A DNA stretch of 14,459 bases. Origin: Smittium mucronatum. Its lineage: Eukaryota > Kickxellomycota > Harpellomycetes > Harpellales > Legeriomycetaceae. Under the pieces are notes generated by a model. The model ran no database searches and had not been told where the DNA came from. It saw nothing but the letters and a program-made list of their open reading frames with translations. Shown here piece after piece: positions 1-9,653 of the stretch. Position 1 is the first letter of the stretch; every line of letters starts with the position of its first letter. Both the position numbers and the translations under genes were made by a program. The stretch is from positions 7,014-21,472 of the forward strand of contig LSSL01000211.1 in the NCBI GenBank assembly GCA_001953115.1, written 5' to 3'.

Positions 1-577
1 AGAAATAATTCTCAGTTGAAAAAAGTTTCTTGGTAATTTTTTCGAAATTTTTCATTATATTCATATCAATATGAGCCGTATACCTCGAATTTTCAGCTTA
101 AGGTAACAAATTCGACACAGTACTCTCAATCAATTTAATAAAATCTCTAATTATAGCAATTTATTATTATTGGAAATAAAATCTCTTCCTTTTTTCGTAT
201 TAATTATGAATTATATCCACGATTCACCACTTTTGTTAGGATATATGCCAAAATATATGTGCAGTATATTTCCAGTCGCTGAATTGAAGACGCAATCAGT
301 AATACTACCTATTTTATATTTTAAGCAACAAAATTTTATAAAAATAACCTGTAATGAGTTTAATGAACAATCTATTCACATATATGGGAAACAGCACAAC
401 TATAGAATATTAAACAATAGTTTTGAGACCAGATATTGTTTCCGGATTCGAGTTATTGATTTTTTCTAGTATATCCCCTGTTCTATTTTCTTTTCAAATA
501 ATCAATTGAGTTTAAGTTTTGGTGTAACACGTTTCCTTTATAATCCATCGATTAGTTTATATCAGAACTGCAGTTTT
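1..577. other. A+T-rich stretch without recognisable gene
   Basis: I see no supported gene here. A 99-codon open frame at 170-469 on the plus strand has a composition typical of translated A+T-rich noncoding DNA (Ile, Asn, Phe, Tyr) and no motif I recognise. No tRNA-like or repeat structure stands out. Confidence 0.6.
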
Positions 578-766
578 TTACTGATAGTTTTTGATATCCT
601 CGGGGTTTACTTTTGTAAAATCTTCAAGGGCAAAATAAGTATCGTTTTTCAATAATTTAACTTTCACTTTTGGTTCATACCGGTAAAATTTATAAGCTTT
701 GTTACTAAATAAATGGGGAAAAAGTCTTTTTTTCAAGAGAAAATTGAAGATTTGTTTGCATTCAGC
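578..766 (-). pseudogene. Unidentified coding-like segment, minus strand
   Basis: On the minus strand the frame stays open for 62 codons from 766 down to a TAA at 578-580. It has no ATG, so if it is coding it is a fragment or an internal exon. The last part reads as natural, charged protein (for example YRYEPKVKVKLL and YFALEDFTKVNPEDI), unlike the Ile/Asn/Phe-rich noise of most frames nearby. A stop (TAG) borders it upstream, and after the TAA the same frame soon meets further stops. I do not recognise the family and assign no function. A chance open frame is a real possibility in such A+T-rich DNA. Confidence 0.25.
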
Positions 767-1483
767 CTAAGAAAAAATTAGCTGATATTCTCTTCTTTCA
801 AATTAATGTAATTTCGATTTTGAGTCTGATATAAGATTATGGTTTATTAAATAATATTCTTATTTAGTTTATATATAAAATTGATAATTTCTAATATATG
901 TGGAGTATAGGATTAAATAGGGTTGATATTGAATAAGCTTCCCGAATCCATATAAAAAAAACTAATAAAAAAATGTTTTTAAATAAAATTAATTGGCTAA
1001 ATAAGAATTTAGATGGATTATTTATTTTTAAAATTGTAAAAAGGGGTGATATCTGGATTAATACCAGCTTATTGATTTTTTTAGTCAACTATTTCTAAAA
1101 AAAATATTATCCATAAAACGAATAAAAATTAATGAGATTTTAGCTTGAATTTTAAATTTTATTTTAAATTTTTTTAAATTATTTAGCTATTTATTTTATA
1201 TAAATCAACCAAAAACTATTTTAATATGAGCTTAAGTAGACAGCAATCATATCTAACAATTATAAAACTTAAATAGCTGATCAATTATATAAATAATTAT
1301 AGTTGATGCATTTACGTCATAGAATTAAGAGTTACGTTGAGTAAATTGAGCTAATATTATATGAACAAACCGATTTAAAGTTTTAGACTTGTTAATTTAT
1401 AGGATTATACCGCATATATGATTCACTGGGCTTATAATCCGAAAATATTGATAAAATGTGAAGTTTGCGGAATAAAGTCATTT
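767..1483. other. A+T-rich stretch without recognisable gene
   Basis: I see nothing convincing here. The 65-codon minus-strand open frame at 891-1088 is hydrophobic and low in complexity, with no motif. The plus strand across 890-1090 has a similarly long open stretch with no recognisable family. Runs of A and T dominate. Confidence 0.55.
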
Positions 1484-1585
1484 TCCGGATCTAATTTTTT
1501 GCTGAATCTAATTGTTTGCTGAATCTAATTATTTGCTGAATCTAATTATTTGCTGAATCTAATTATTTGCTGAATCTAATAGTTT
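1484..1585. repeat. 17-bp tandem repeat, six copies
   Basis: The unit GCTGAATCTAATTATTT is repeated head to tail. Five copies start at 1501, 1518, 1535, 1552 and 1569. The three central copies are identical, and the outer two differ by one or two bases (TGTTT and TAGTTT ends). A sixth, degenerate copy (13 of 17 matches) lies just before, at 1484-1500. The perfect middle and decayed edges are what replication slippage produces. The unit is not a multiple of three and sits in no open frame, so it is a noncoding minisatellite. Confidence 0.95.
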
Positions 1586-3290
1586 ATAGATTGTAGTATG
1601 TTTTTGATGTCAATTTGGTTAAATAATATAATTTTTTGATATATAGAGTTGGCCGCATAATCGAGTTGATTTCTGAATATACTTGGCGTCTGAAATTTAT
1701 CTTTATTTGAGTAGATTTTGGAGTTGTAACAGCGGTGGTTTTAAAATTTATGCTATATCAGTTATTTACTGGCTTTCCATTTATTTTTCTACTAAGAGCG
1801 AAATAAATTGCAGTGCTTTAGGGGTTTAATAGTTTATTTTTCTAAGTAAAATGAGCTAAAATTTCTCATATCTTTATACTATTCTTGGTTGGGATTAGTA
1901 TTGACAGCTCGCAGCGATTTGAAGCTCAGCGTTTCCAGATATGGACCATCTTGAAAAGGGTTAACCTATCTTTTAGCATAGCTGTGACATTTTCTAGTTC
2001 AAATTTTTAGCTTTAGAAAGTCAGAAAGATATCTGTGTATAACTGCTAATTTTAGAAAAGCCATTTCGATCAATCCACGTTTGTTTAAGAGCCTAATTTT
2101 ATTAATTCTGTTAGAAAAAGATTCTGAATGTGAGCTAAATAGCTTCAAATAAATATTTTATCTGACAAAGGGCTTAAATCTTGACTGCATGATACCTCAA
2201 TCATATATCTACTTGAAAAATACATGGGGATCTCTTTTTTTTTGGTAAATGCACTCTTTTCCGGTAGGTACGAAGCCAGTAGACCGGCAGAGGAGCTTGT
2301 TGTAGTTAGTATAATATTCTTTTATACACGTATTCTTTTAATAATTTTTTAGTATGTTTTTTAATAACTTTATCTTAAAAAAAAATTCAGTAGTGAAAAT
2401 AAGTGTTTTTATTTCTTGATTTTAACTGTAAATAGATTTTTTTTAAAAAAAGCCTTAGCAGTTTTATATCATTTTCTTCCAACTTTGATAAAAATATACA
2501 CTATTCAATTTAAAAGAAAAATTAAATTATCGAACTATAATAATTATTTCTTCCTCCTCAAAATGGTAGATTACTCATAAAAAATACCATACAAAATACC
2601 ATTCAAGCTCCTAATTACAATATACGAAAATTATTTATTTTTATTTATTAAAATGTTAGATATAAACAGATAATTAGATCCCTAGAATCTTTCAGTTTCA
2701 TTTAGACGATAAATTGGCCATTAAAAGTCATTAGAAACATAATAATTTTCTCTTTAAGAATAACTAAAATTAGTAAAATTAATTTAGATAAAGAATAAAA
2801 ATATTACATATTTCCGACTAATGTGCTCATAATAAATGCTTTTTTCTCGTTTTTGAACATTTCTGAATCGAGAATATGCTAAAATTTGTAATATTTAAGA
2901 AAAATATTTTGATTAAACTCTATATGTCTAGTATTTATTGTTTTTTTGCAGATTTTTTAATAAGGTGGGGAAAATTAAAAGATGATCGTTAATTTTGTAT
3001 GTAAATATCGATTTATTACTAACTTTGCTTAATAATTTAGAAAATTTTCTTTTTCTTTTGATTCACATTTTTTATCGATTATCCCCCGATTTTCTTTTAT
3101 GTCTTGAATTTACTTACCAGATTAGGAATTATTGCTAATCAAAGAATTTCCAGGAATATCGTTCTGGAATTTTGTGTTGGTGGGGTAATCCAAATTTTAT
3201 TGGTTTGATATATTAAATAATTAATACTATTAGGGTTTAGGTTAATTATTAGTTTGATTTTTTTTTAAAAAATGCTGCTATTCTTTACAG
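1586..3290. other. Long A+T-rich stretch without recognisable gene
   Basis: I find no supported gene. There is a short less A+T-rich patch at about 2258-2310 containing a weak hairpin (CCGGT at 2261-2265 pairing with ACCGG at 2283-2287), and another patch at about 1900-1990. Short protein-like snatches occur on the minus strand (for example near 3110-3220), but none extends far enough or matches a family I know. Confidence 0.5.
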
Positions 3291-3376
3291 CTAGGGGGTG
3301 TATAATTTGATAAAGGATCACCCCACTTAAGTGAGCACTTTGAATATGGATTTAAAATGCACACTTAGGAGTTTTT
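3291..3376. mobile_element. Possible Tc1/mariner-type transposon end (solo terminal repeat)
   Basis: A less A+T-rich block begins at about 3288 with TACAG followed by a G-run, and continues through an inverted pair (GGGGTG at 3295-3300 against CACCCC at 3319-3324). After that comes a sequence rich in short GC islands, ending near TTGCGCG at about 3376. A TA dinucleotide followed by CAG and a G-rich segment is how many Tc1/mariner ends look. I found no matching inverted end and no transposase nearby, so this would be a solo or truncated end. The resemblance is general, not a match to a named element. Confidence 0.25.
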
Positions 3377-3400
3377 TGCGCGTTTAAAGATAACCAATAA

Positions 3401-3912
3401 AATATCTTTTTATTTTTATAAAGTTCCCAATTTTCGGCTAATGTATAATAAAGTTATTTTCAATTTAACTAAGATTTGGTGATATTGGGGATAATTTAGT
3501 TTTTTTTTCTTTCACATTAAAATAAATTTGTTTTTGCGTTATAATGATACAATTAGATACATTTTTGGTTATTTTAAAGTGCATTTTTTTGACTAGAAGA
3601 GCTCATATATATGTGGAATTCCGGATGTCGCGTCTAATTTAATTCAACCAGACTCTTATTGATCCATGTCTTATTCATCTGAGTCTTAGCTATCATTAAA
3701 TTTCTGGAAATTTTGTATATCCTTTAATCAATGAAATAAACCATGAGCGGGGTTACATTGAATTCAAAGATACAGTAGTATTAAGCTAATATGATATTAT
3801 ATTTATATACTAACAACTCAGAAATTATGCAAGAAAAAAGCTTTAAAAATGAGTCTCTAATGATACTCAAAAACTGTATACGCGAAATCGCATGTATAAA
3901 ATCAATAAAATA
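3401..3912. other. A+T-rich stretch without recognisable gene
   Basis: Nothing is supported here. The 62-codon minus-strand open frame at 3781-3969 is mostly Tyr and Asn codons created by the adjacent AT repeat. Confidence 0.55.
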
Positions 3913-3954
3913 ATAACTATAAAAATAGTTATAATTATAATTATAATTATAATA
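3913..3954. repeat. AT hairpin and ATAATT microsatellite
   Basis: An 8-bp perfect inverted repeat (ATAACTAT at 3913-3920, ATAGTTAT at 3925-3932, 4-base AAAA loop) runs into about four copies of the hexamer ATAATT (3931-3954). This is simple-sequence DNA with no sign of function. Confidence 0.85.
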
Positions 3955-4866
3955 AATATAATAAAGCAAAAAATACGAGACTTTTAATCATGGCATTTCC
4001 TGAATATACTAAAAAATGTCTTTAAACAAAGCAGTTTTACTAAAAAATAAATAAATAATGACATTTTTTGAAAATAAGAAAACACCTATACGAGAAAATT
4101 TTATACTTGTGAGTTTTGAAAGCTTAAATAAAAATACTGATTATTAATAAAAAATAGATATATTCAGATTAATACCTCTTTTAAAACTTTTTATAAATAT
4201 ATATTGTTTACACTTTTTTCTCCTGTTTTATTTTTTAAAAAAATAAAAAAAGCAATTAAACCCCCATAATAAAAATCCAATTAATAAAAAACAACCTTTA
4301 AAGCCCGTATTAAGAATTTCTTTGTTCATTTATTATTAAATTCACATATCAATTCATGATTAACCCTTAAAATATATCACTTAGAACCCCAAAAAATGGT
4401 AATAACATACCAGAAACTTCAACATGTATTTTTGATCTCTTAATTTTTTACATGAATTTTATTGAACTCGGTCTTAAATATCTTTTGCGGGTATAAAATC
4501 TAAATATTTTCCCATTATTATGTGGACGTTTACATGAATATAACTGAAGCTGGTTACACTAGTTGTTTATATTTTTATAAAAAAGAGATTAGTAAATAAT
4601 AAACAATAAATAAAAAGATTATTAAATGGCAAAAGGATTAATAAAAATAAAAATAAAGATAAAAAATTTAAGATCCATTTTTGAATATTTTTTAAATTAT
4701 CTTTTAAAATTCTTAACATTAACTTTATTAAGCTCTCTGATATTCTTTGACTATCCAAATATAAAAACAATAGAGTTTTTAACGTATAAAAAGGATAGCT
4801 TTAAAATATAACTTAAGTTTTATTATTTTTTTTTTTTAAATATTCAACATTTATTAAAAAATTAAT
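3955..4866. other. A+T-rich stretch without recognisable gene
   Basis: I see no gene. The overlapping short open frames at 4567-4770 (minus) and 4626-4811 (plus) are Lys/Ile/Leu low-complexity translations of poly-A/T DNA. This stretch should hold the 5' end of the pogo-like element that follows, but I could not identify a terminal inverted repeat or a flanking TA duplication. Confidence 0.5.
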
Positions 4867-5830
4867 AAAAAAAGATGCAGAGGTGCTAGACTTTCTGAGA
4901 ATAAAATAATGAAAAAAGTAAGCATTGCGAGATCTAATACAGAAGTTTCAAAAAGTAATTTGGGTAGAGAATTTGGTGATTCTGAAAGTTCTATGAGAAA
5001 AACAGTTGAAAATGCTAGAATATTTTTGGAAATATCAAAAAAAAATTTAATCATAAAAGATGGATAATCTCTTGTTGGTTTTAGCTCCGAAATTACCATA
5101 AATATAATTAAAATTTTTTAAATGGATTGACTTGGCAGAACGACCAAACTCGCTCTTCCCCCATCTGTAGTTACACAAAAATTGCATAAAATATATGGTG
5201 ATTTATATATTACTGCTTTAATTTCATCCTTTTATTGGTGCTATAGATTTTGCAAAAGAAGTTATATAAAAAGATTATCTTTATTCTGATAATAAGGTGA
5301 AATAAACAAAAATTATACCAAAATATTGGTTAAAATTGAGATATTTGCTCTATCATTGATGAATGTAATTCAGAAAATTTTTTTAACATGTATGAAACAG
5401 AAATTATTATTTTTTAGTCCCAATATATACTATTTTTAACCAATCTTAAAATATTAGAACTGTAGAGGAAACAAAATAAATCAAGGGCAGAGCAACTTTA
5501 GTGATTTTTAGAAATTCCACTGGAAAAATAAAAGTCCTATATCTATGATTGGGAGAATTAAAAACCCGCATTCATCAGAGGAATTATTCTTCATAATGGA
5601 TAAATATTAGGTGATATAATCTTATTGGCTAATAATAAACGAAAATCACAAGTCTATAAAATCTGGTGAATAAATGAACTAGTAAAAATTTTATGGATAT
5701 TTTGTGAGGTACATTTTAATGGCCCAATTATCATATTTCCTTTTGTAAAGGTACATTACCAACACTAAAAGACAGTCAATTTTTTTTAATTTTTTTGAAA
5801 TGAACCAAGATTATCTTATTAACTAGTTAA
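4867..5830 (+). pseudogene. Decayed pogo/Tigger-type transposase (CENP-B-like DNA-binding domain plus DDE remnants)
   Basis: An intact copy would bind its transposon ends and cut and paste it into TA sites. From 4867 one frame reads through to a TAA at 5065. It contains an ATG at 4909 and the HTH signature LGREFGDSESSMRKTVEN, typical of the CENP-B/pogo N-terminal domain. The same frame continues after three stops into a second HTH half (about 5116-5283): LPPS, then an S-x-x-W-x-x-R-F-x-K-R pattern with IKRLSL. Catalytic-domain remnants follow in shifted frames: FNMYET at about 5382-5399, where the family has NMDET, so the first Asp codon (5391-5393) is now Tyr; a TGK plus GRIKNP segment at about 5510-5577; and VHFNG followed by FVKVHYQ at about 5709-5762, where the usual LLDN is changed. 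Stops and frameshifts make it dead. Other Tc5- or Tigger-like subgroups are possible. Confidence 0.75.
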
Positions 5831-5935
5831 GAAGCTAAATTATAAGTTAGATTAGTTATTGAGTGAGAAAAAAAAACGGTCTCAAGGGAAACTGAGGACG
5901 ATTATATAAGAATTAAGAGATCGGAATAAGAGAAG

Positions 5936-6442
5936 ATGGTTTATACTGAACTCCCGGAGGCACTTACATTGATCTAAGAGGACTTCTATCTTAGCTCGCT
6001 ATCAGAGGAGGAAAGTAATGATATATTATATCCATGTTGAGGAAACAGCAGTATGAATTACTCTCCCCCACCTATTAATGACTCTGTACCAACTGTGGTA
6101 AATAAAACAGAAAATTTACTATATGGGGGTTAGTACGCTTTATCTATTGCTACTAGACCAATATACTTCTTTTTTCGTAGAAGAATTCATAATAAACCCA
6201 TGTTAGATTTAGAGAGAGATGAATTATTGTATTTCACTTTTAGTATACGTTTATATCTGGAGAAAATTTTAGAAATGGTTTCCCAGAATGTATTAGATAA
6301 TCTACACAGAGTAATGGTCCTCCCAGGAAAGCCGCAACAGCTTTTTGATTCAAATAGCCAATCATTAATGAGTCAAGAAAATCTGGATGCACTACTAGCT
6401 AACAATAATGCTTCCAAAAAATCGATAATACCAAGGTTTTGA
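5936..6442 (+). pseudogene. Element A gag-like ORF1, three internal stops
   Basis: The frame opens with an ATG at 5936 and ends at a TGA at 6440-6442. It is interrupted by TAA 5975, TGA 6038 and TAG 6131, all in the same frame with no frameshift, giving 168 codons counting the three internal stops. The segment LPGKPQQLFDSN...LMSQENLDALLA (6318-6407) is the most distinctive. A Pro-Gly-Lys-Pro followed by LFD and an ENLDALL helix is what I recall from the small ORF ahead of the reverse transcriptase in fungal DIRS-like elements, thought to be a nucleic-acid-binding coat protein. The start is the first ATG in this frame. A later Met (6200) begins the longest intact piece. The identification rests on memory and on position. 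Confidence 0.6.
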
Positions 6443-6587
6443 CAGCAATTTCAAAATCACCATCTTAATTTGTTCAACTGTGTAGCATTATTGGAGCATA
6501 ATAACCATGTATAGTTCTCTTCGGGGTAGAAGAGTTATACTGTCCAGAATATCGAGCCAAATTTTAAAGGCTTCCGGAAGCTAATAA

Positions 6588-7699
6588 GTAACAATAGGTG
6601 CCCAAGAAACTGCCCAAGTATGGGACCACCTATCTATTTTTAAAGCAGAATTATCCAAATTGGCGTAGAGCCACTGGGCTTTGAACATAGTTGATAAAGT
6701 ACTCAGAGTGCAGTTTTAGAACTTTCATCCTTCAAAGTTGATGTTTTAGAGCTCGGAAAGATGGTCTCTCGCCGAATTTTCGAAGAAAAGGACTCTGCTA
6801 TATATTTGCTGTCATTTTTTGGGGGTTTTGAATGGTGCCTTACAAAAAGAAAGGCAAGTTCAAGACCCCCCACCTCTATCTGAGCTTCCGCTCAGATAAA
6901 AAATATAAATAAACAATATGGAATACATCATACAAAGTACAGAGTACTTTCAGATGATTTATCTTCACTACTCAGCAATAAATCGATAGAGGAGATAAAA
7001 AAAAGAGATAATGATTTTTAAAGTCAACTTTTCGCCATAACGAAGAAAAATGGAGATCTTTTTATAGTTCTGTATTTAAATAGATTGAGAAAATATGTGG
7101 AGAACAGGAAATTCAAGATGTAAGCCCTGCCTTTGGTATGAAAAATTATTTGCCGGAAGTATTTCATGAGCTCTTTAGGCCTTAATTACACATTAATACA
7201 CACTTTAATTTACGATAACTTCAAGAAGTACTTTAGGCTTACTTTTAATGAGAAATATTATCAATTTTTTGTTCTTATTTTTACTCTATACTTAATCCCA
7301 GTCACATTTACCAAAATATTGATACAATTTTTTAATTTTGCACGTACAAATGTGATAAGGATATCCACATACTTGAACTGTCTTTTGATACTCAGAGAGA
7401 CAGAAGATATTTGAACATTAAATACCAGAATCGCATTTTCCAAGTTGACAGAGCTTAGTTTACTGGAAAATTCAAAAAAAAACTTGCAAGAAACCTACCC
7501 AATCAATACAGAATCTAGGGATAAAAATAAAATCAAGAGATATGGGTTTAGCAGTTCCAAAAAAAAAATCAAAGATCTCAAGATAGGAGCACCCAAGCTG
7601 TTTAATTATGGAGATAAAACTCTGAAGAAACTAGCCAATTTGATTGAAAAAGCTCAGGCAATTCCAGTAACTTTATTACCTAGAATATTGATGCTATGA
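6588..7699 (+). pseudogene. Element A reverse transcriptase domain, catalytic aspartates lost
   Basis: This domain would synthesise cDNA from the element's RNA. It opens in frame 0 with GAQETAQVWDHL and SHWALNIVDKVLRVQF, the region that precedes the fingers in DIRS-like enzymes, then PPPLSELP at 6867-6890. In frame 2 follow IEEIKKRD, ITKKNGDL and LNRLRKYVEN (fingers), SSLGLNYTLIHT (7169-7204, motif A), FRLTFNEKYYQF, and TFTKIL. Next is YLNC at 7370-7381 in place of the YxDD box, then KKKIKDLKIGAPKLF and LANLIEKAQAIP, a thumb-like segment typical of the group. Motif A has Gly where Asp is expected, and YLNC replaces both other aspartates, so all three metal ligands are gone. In-frame stops include TAA 7019. 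The neighbouring RNase H remnants follow directly. Confidence 0.8.
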
Positions 7700-7743
7700 A
7701 TACTACTAGAGTTAAATAATGAGGCCCCGTTGAAGAATAACTC

Positions 7744-8066
7744 GTGGAAGTAGAATTTTTCGCTACAGCCCCTGCTATACAGAACCTAAATTTCTGGAAG
7801 ACAAGCTACAGAAATGGAGAAGCATTTCATTCCTACCAAAGATATCGGAAAAAGGAATATTTACATATGCGAAAGATACAACTTGGGGAATATTATCGGG
7901 CATCATTGCGTATTCAATACTATGTTATTCGCAACAGAGATCAATGAGGTTAAAATCCAAGGAGTTAACGGTGATTCTATATTCCCTGGAACTTCAATAA
8001 TTCCAAGAAAAATATGTCTTTTTACTCAGAGAGCACAAAGACGCTATCCCACAAATGTAAATTTGA
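7744..8066 (+). pseudogene. Element A RNase H domain, decayed
   Basis: RNase H removes the RNA strand of the RNA-DNA hybrid. A short lead-in, TAPAIQNLNFWKT (7765-7803, frame 1), matches the connection segment that precedes RNase H in DIRS-like proteins. One frameshift later, frame 0 reads KLQKWRSISFLPK, then TYAKDTTWGI (7863-7892), then a KELTVILYSLELQ helix and YVFLLREHKDAIPQ. The TDxS motif has Tyr for its first Asp. The Glu of the KEL helix survives. The Asp of the later S-D-N motif appears as Glu-His in REHK. The overlapping longer open frame at 7814-8128 is the out-of-frame shadow of this domain. Confidence 0.7.
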
Positions 8067-8129
8067 AGGAAAAACATCTAAAATGTTGCTTAGAAATCAC
8101 AGAAAATACTTGTGACTATTTCCACTAAA

Positions 8130-8690
8130 CCAATTCCCGTTTATAGGTGGTATAAGTACCATTATTAATAAACCTAGCAAACACTCCAATTCGATTAACT
8201 ACACAAGCAGGATAGAGCATAGCAGAGCAGAAATTCGAATATCTGAGCTCCATATTTGACCCTCAAGATGTGGATCTATTTTCATCTCACGGGAACAAGA
8301 AGTTACTGAATTATCTCATCTGTAATCAAGATCCTTTTTATCTGGGTCAAAATGTAATAATAATAAAAAGGGTTCAGTGGAGAAACCCCCACTATTTTCC
8401 TTCATGGAATCCTATTCCGAAATTAATTTGGAAAATAGATAGAGAAAGATAGAAAATAGCCATGAAATTTTTCACATCGCTATGGAGGTCTGCAATATGG
8501 TTTCCGGACGCAAAATCACTATAGATACATATACCGATGATATTTTCCATGAAATCGATAATCCCCAACCCCAAAAGTGGATAGTTACTACCCTTGGAAA
8601 ACAAGCGATGATCATTAATGGCATTGAGGATCATCGGTGCTCCCTCATAGCGCAAGTTATCGGGTATTATTAAGCTAATCTCATTGTATC
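8130..8690 (+). pseudogene. Element A linker between RNase H and recombinase
   Basis: Read in frame 2, this contains VDLFSSHGNKKLLNYLICN (8267-8323), then QDPFYLGQNV, a Pro-rich FPSWNPIPKLIWKI, and SLWRSAIWFPDA (about 8480-8515). In DIRS-like proteins the stretch after RNase H characteristically has an xDLFAS...Q/KLPxY...DP motif, then a P-W-x-L-I-P-x-x-L-x-K-I segment and a W-x-S-x-x-W-F-P-x-L motif, and all three are recognisable here in that order. Its biochemical role is not settled to my knowledge. Stops occur at the TAG near 8450 and several further on. The open frame at 8482-8673 is in another frame and is a shadow. Confidence 0.7.
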
Positions 8691-9580
8691 AAACAAACGC
8701 ACAGTTAGACTTATATCGAATTATAGCTCTAAAAGCAAAAACTTCTAGACTCGAGAAACTCAAAGGTAATTGACAAACCCATATCAACTGTTCGCATCTC
8801 CGATTATTTAACTAAATTTTCAAAGACTGAATAGCTTAAAGTAAGTGCTACACGTGCTTAAAAGTCGGTTATATTAAGTTTATCGGATAACGCTGTTGAA
8901 ATATCACAAATTCAAATATTTGAAAGATTTTTCAAGGCACTCGATGGAATATATTTGTAATAATTCATAAAACCAAGAATAGATATCACATGGCACTCAA
9001 AAATTTCAGAGAATGGGGACCTACATAAAATTTTTCTATAAAGAACTTTTCTGAAAAACTTTTCTGGTTATTATTGATAACTGGGAGTTTAAGAGCTAGT
9101 GACATCCATCAAATAGATGACTCAATAACACAGCTAACTAATACATAGATACACTTGGTAATTGTAGCCCCTAAGGAAAAAAGAAAGGGAGGACCGATTC
9201 TCAAGATATGTCTTCTAACGAGACATTCAGAGGAGATTCTACGCCATGAGGTTACAAATAGAATAGATAAGCAAAAAATTTAATTTGACATGTGCCCCTC
9301 ATAGCACAAAAAAAATAGTTCTATTTTCTTTAACAGATTGTTACGTCATGTAAATGACTTCTCCAAACCATTATCCTTAGAGATTATTACTCGATACATA
9401 CACGATCTAACGGGAATTTTTCAAAGATCTGCAGACGCACTCATACCTAAGGATGGAGCAATAGGCGCAAAATTAGCATCGGATGCAGGAATATCATCAG
9501 AAATAATACATTCCATGCATTCGGATTTAGCTAGTATATGTTTGATTCGATTATTTTCTCTCAAGGATTATAAAAAGTAA
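8691..9580 (+). pseudogene. Element A tyrosine recombinase, decayed
   Basis: This enzyme would integrate circular element DNA through a covalent tyrosine-DNA link. Frame 2 reads an N-terminal helical part with many stops (8691-9000). Then comes LFWLLLITGSLRASDIHQID (9056-9115), which is the box I region with the catalytic Arg at 9092-9094 preserved. It is followed by the APKEKRKGGP strand (9167-9196). The C-terminal part is open from 9338 to the TAA at 9578: KPLSLEIITRYIHDL, then IPKDGAIGAKLASDAGISSE (9443-9502), where the second catalytic Arg expected just before the A-I-G segment is replaced by Asp-Gly. In the last helix (SDLAS...RLFSL) the expected W and catalytic Tyr are absent. This segment clearly separates DIRS from LTR retrotransposons. 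Confidence 0.8.
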
Positions 9581-9635
9581 CATAAAAAAGTCGGTTCTAC
9601 CTTTAGAGTAACCTAATATTTATCCGCTCTTCGAA

Positions 9636-9653
9636 TAATATTAATTAATATTA
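9636..9653. repeat. 18-bp perfect AT palindrome after element A
   Basis: TAATATTAATTAATATTA is identical to its reverse complement and starts 56 bp after the recombinase stop. It is composed only of A and T, so chance is a fair explanation in this background, but its place near the expected 3' end of a DIRS-like element makes it worth noting. Confidence 0.8.

Larger units (their letters stand above)
5936..9580 (+). mobile_element. Element A: DIRS-like tyrosine-recombinase retrotransposon, decayed but nearly complete coding region
   Basis: DIRS-like elements copy through an RNA intermediate and integrate with a tyrosine recombinase instead of a DDE integrase. The order here is gag-like ORF, reverse transcriptase, RNase H, linker, recombinase, as expected for the group. 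Most of the 3.6 kb remains in one frame: frame 2 holds 5936-6442, 6905-7699 and about 8130-9580, while 6588-6890 and 7803-8066 are in frame 0 and 7744-7800 in frame 1. Only a few indels have therefore accumulated, alongside many point-mutation stops. The element starts about 100 bp after the pogo relic. I could not identify the split or inverted terminal repeats and internal complementary region of DIRS elements, so the true ends are unknown. Confidence 0.85.

Noticed and set aside
170..469. 99-codon plus-strand open frame
   Set aside because: No recognisable motif, composition typical of translated A+T-rich noncoding DNA, and no conserved neighbour.
2258..2310. Less A+T-rich patch with a CCGGT/ACCGG hairpin, considered as a tRNA or SINE head
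   Set aside because: No A-box or B-box pattern or cloverleaf could be drawn, and a 5-bp stem is weak.
3100..3220. Minus-strand protein-like snippet followed by a GTAAGT donor-like site
   Set aside because: Too short, with a stop inside, no acceptor exon that continues it and no recognisable family.
4854..5099. 81-codon minus-strand open frame
   Set aside because: It is the reverse-strand shadow of the pogo-like helix-turn-helix coding segment, which has a clear family signature on the plus strand.
4554..5830. CTAGTT-containing sequences near 4558 and 5822 as terminal inverted repeats of the pogo-like element
   Set aside because: Only about seven bases agree and the core is self-complementary, so the match is not informative.
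8860..9596. Repeated 11-mer AAAAGTCGGTT at 8860-8870 and 9586-9596, considered as a DIRS split repeat
   Set aside because: The first copy lies within the recombinase coding region and the match does not extend, so chance is adequate.
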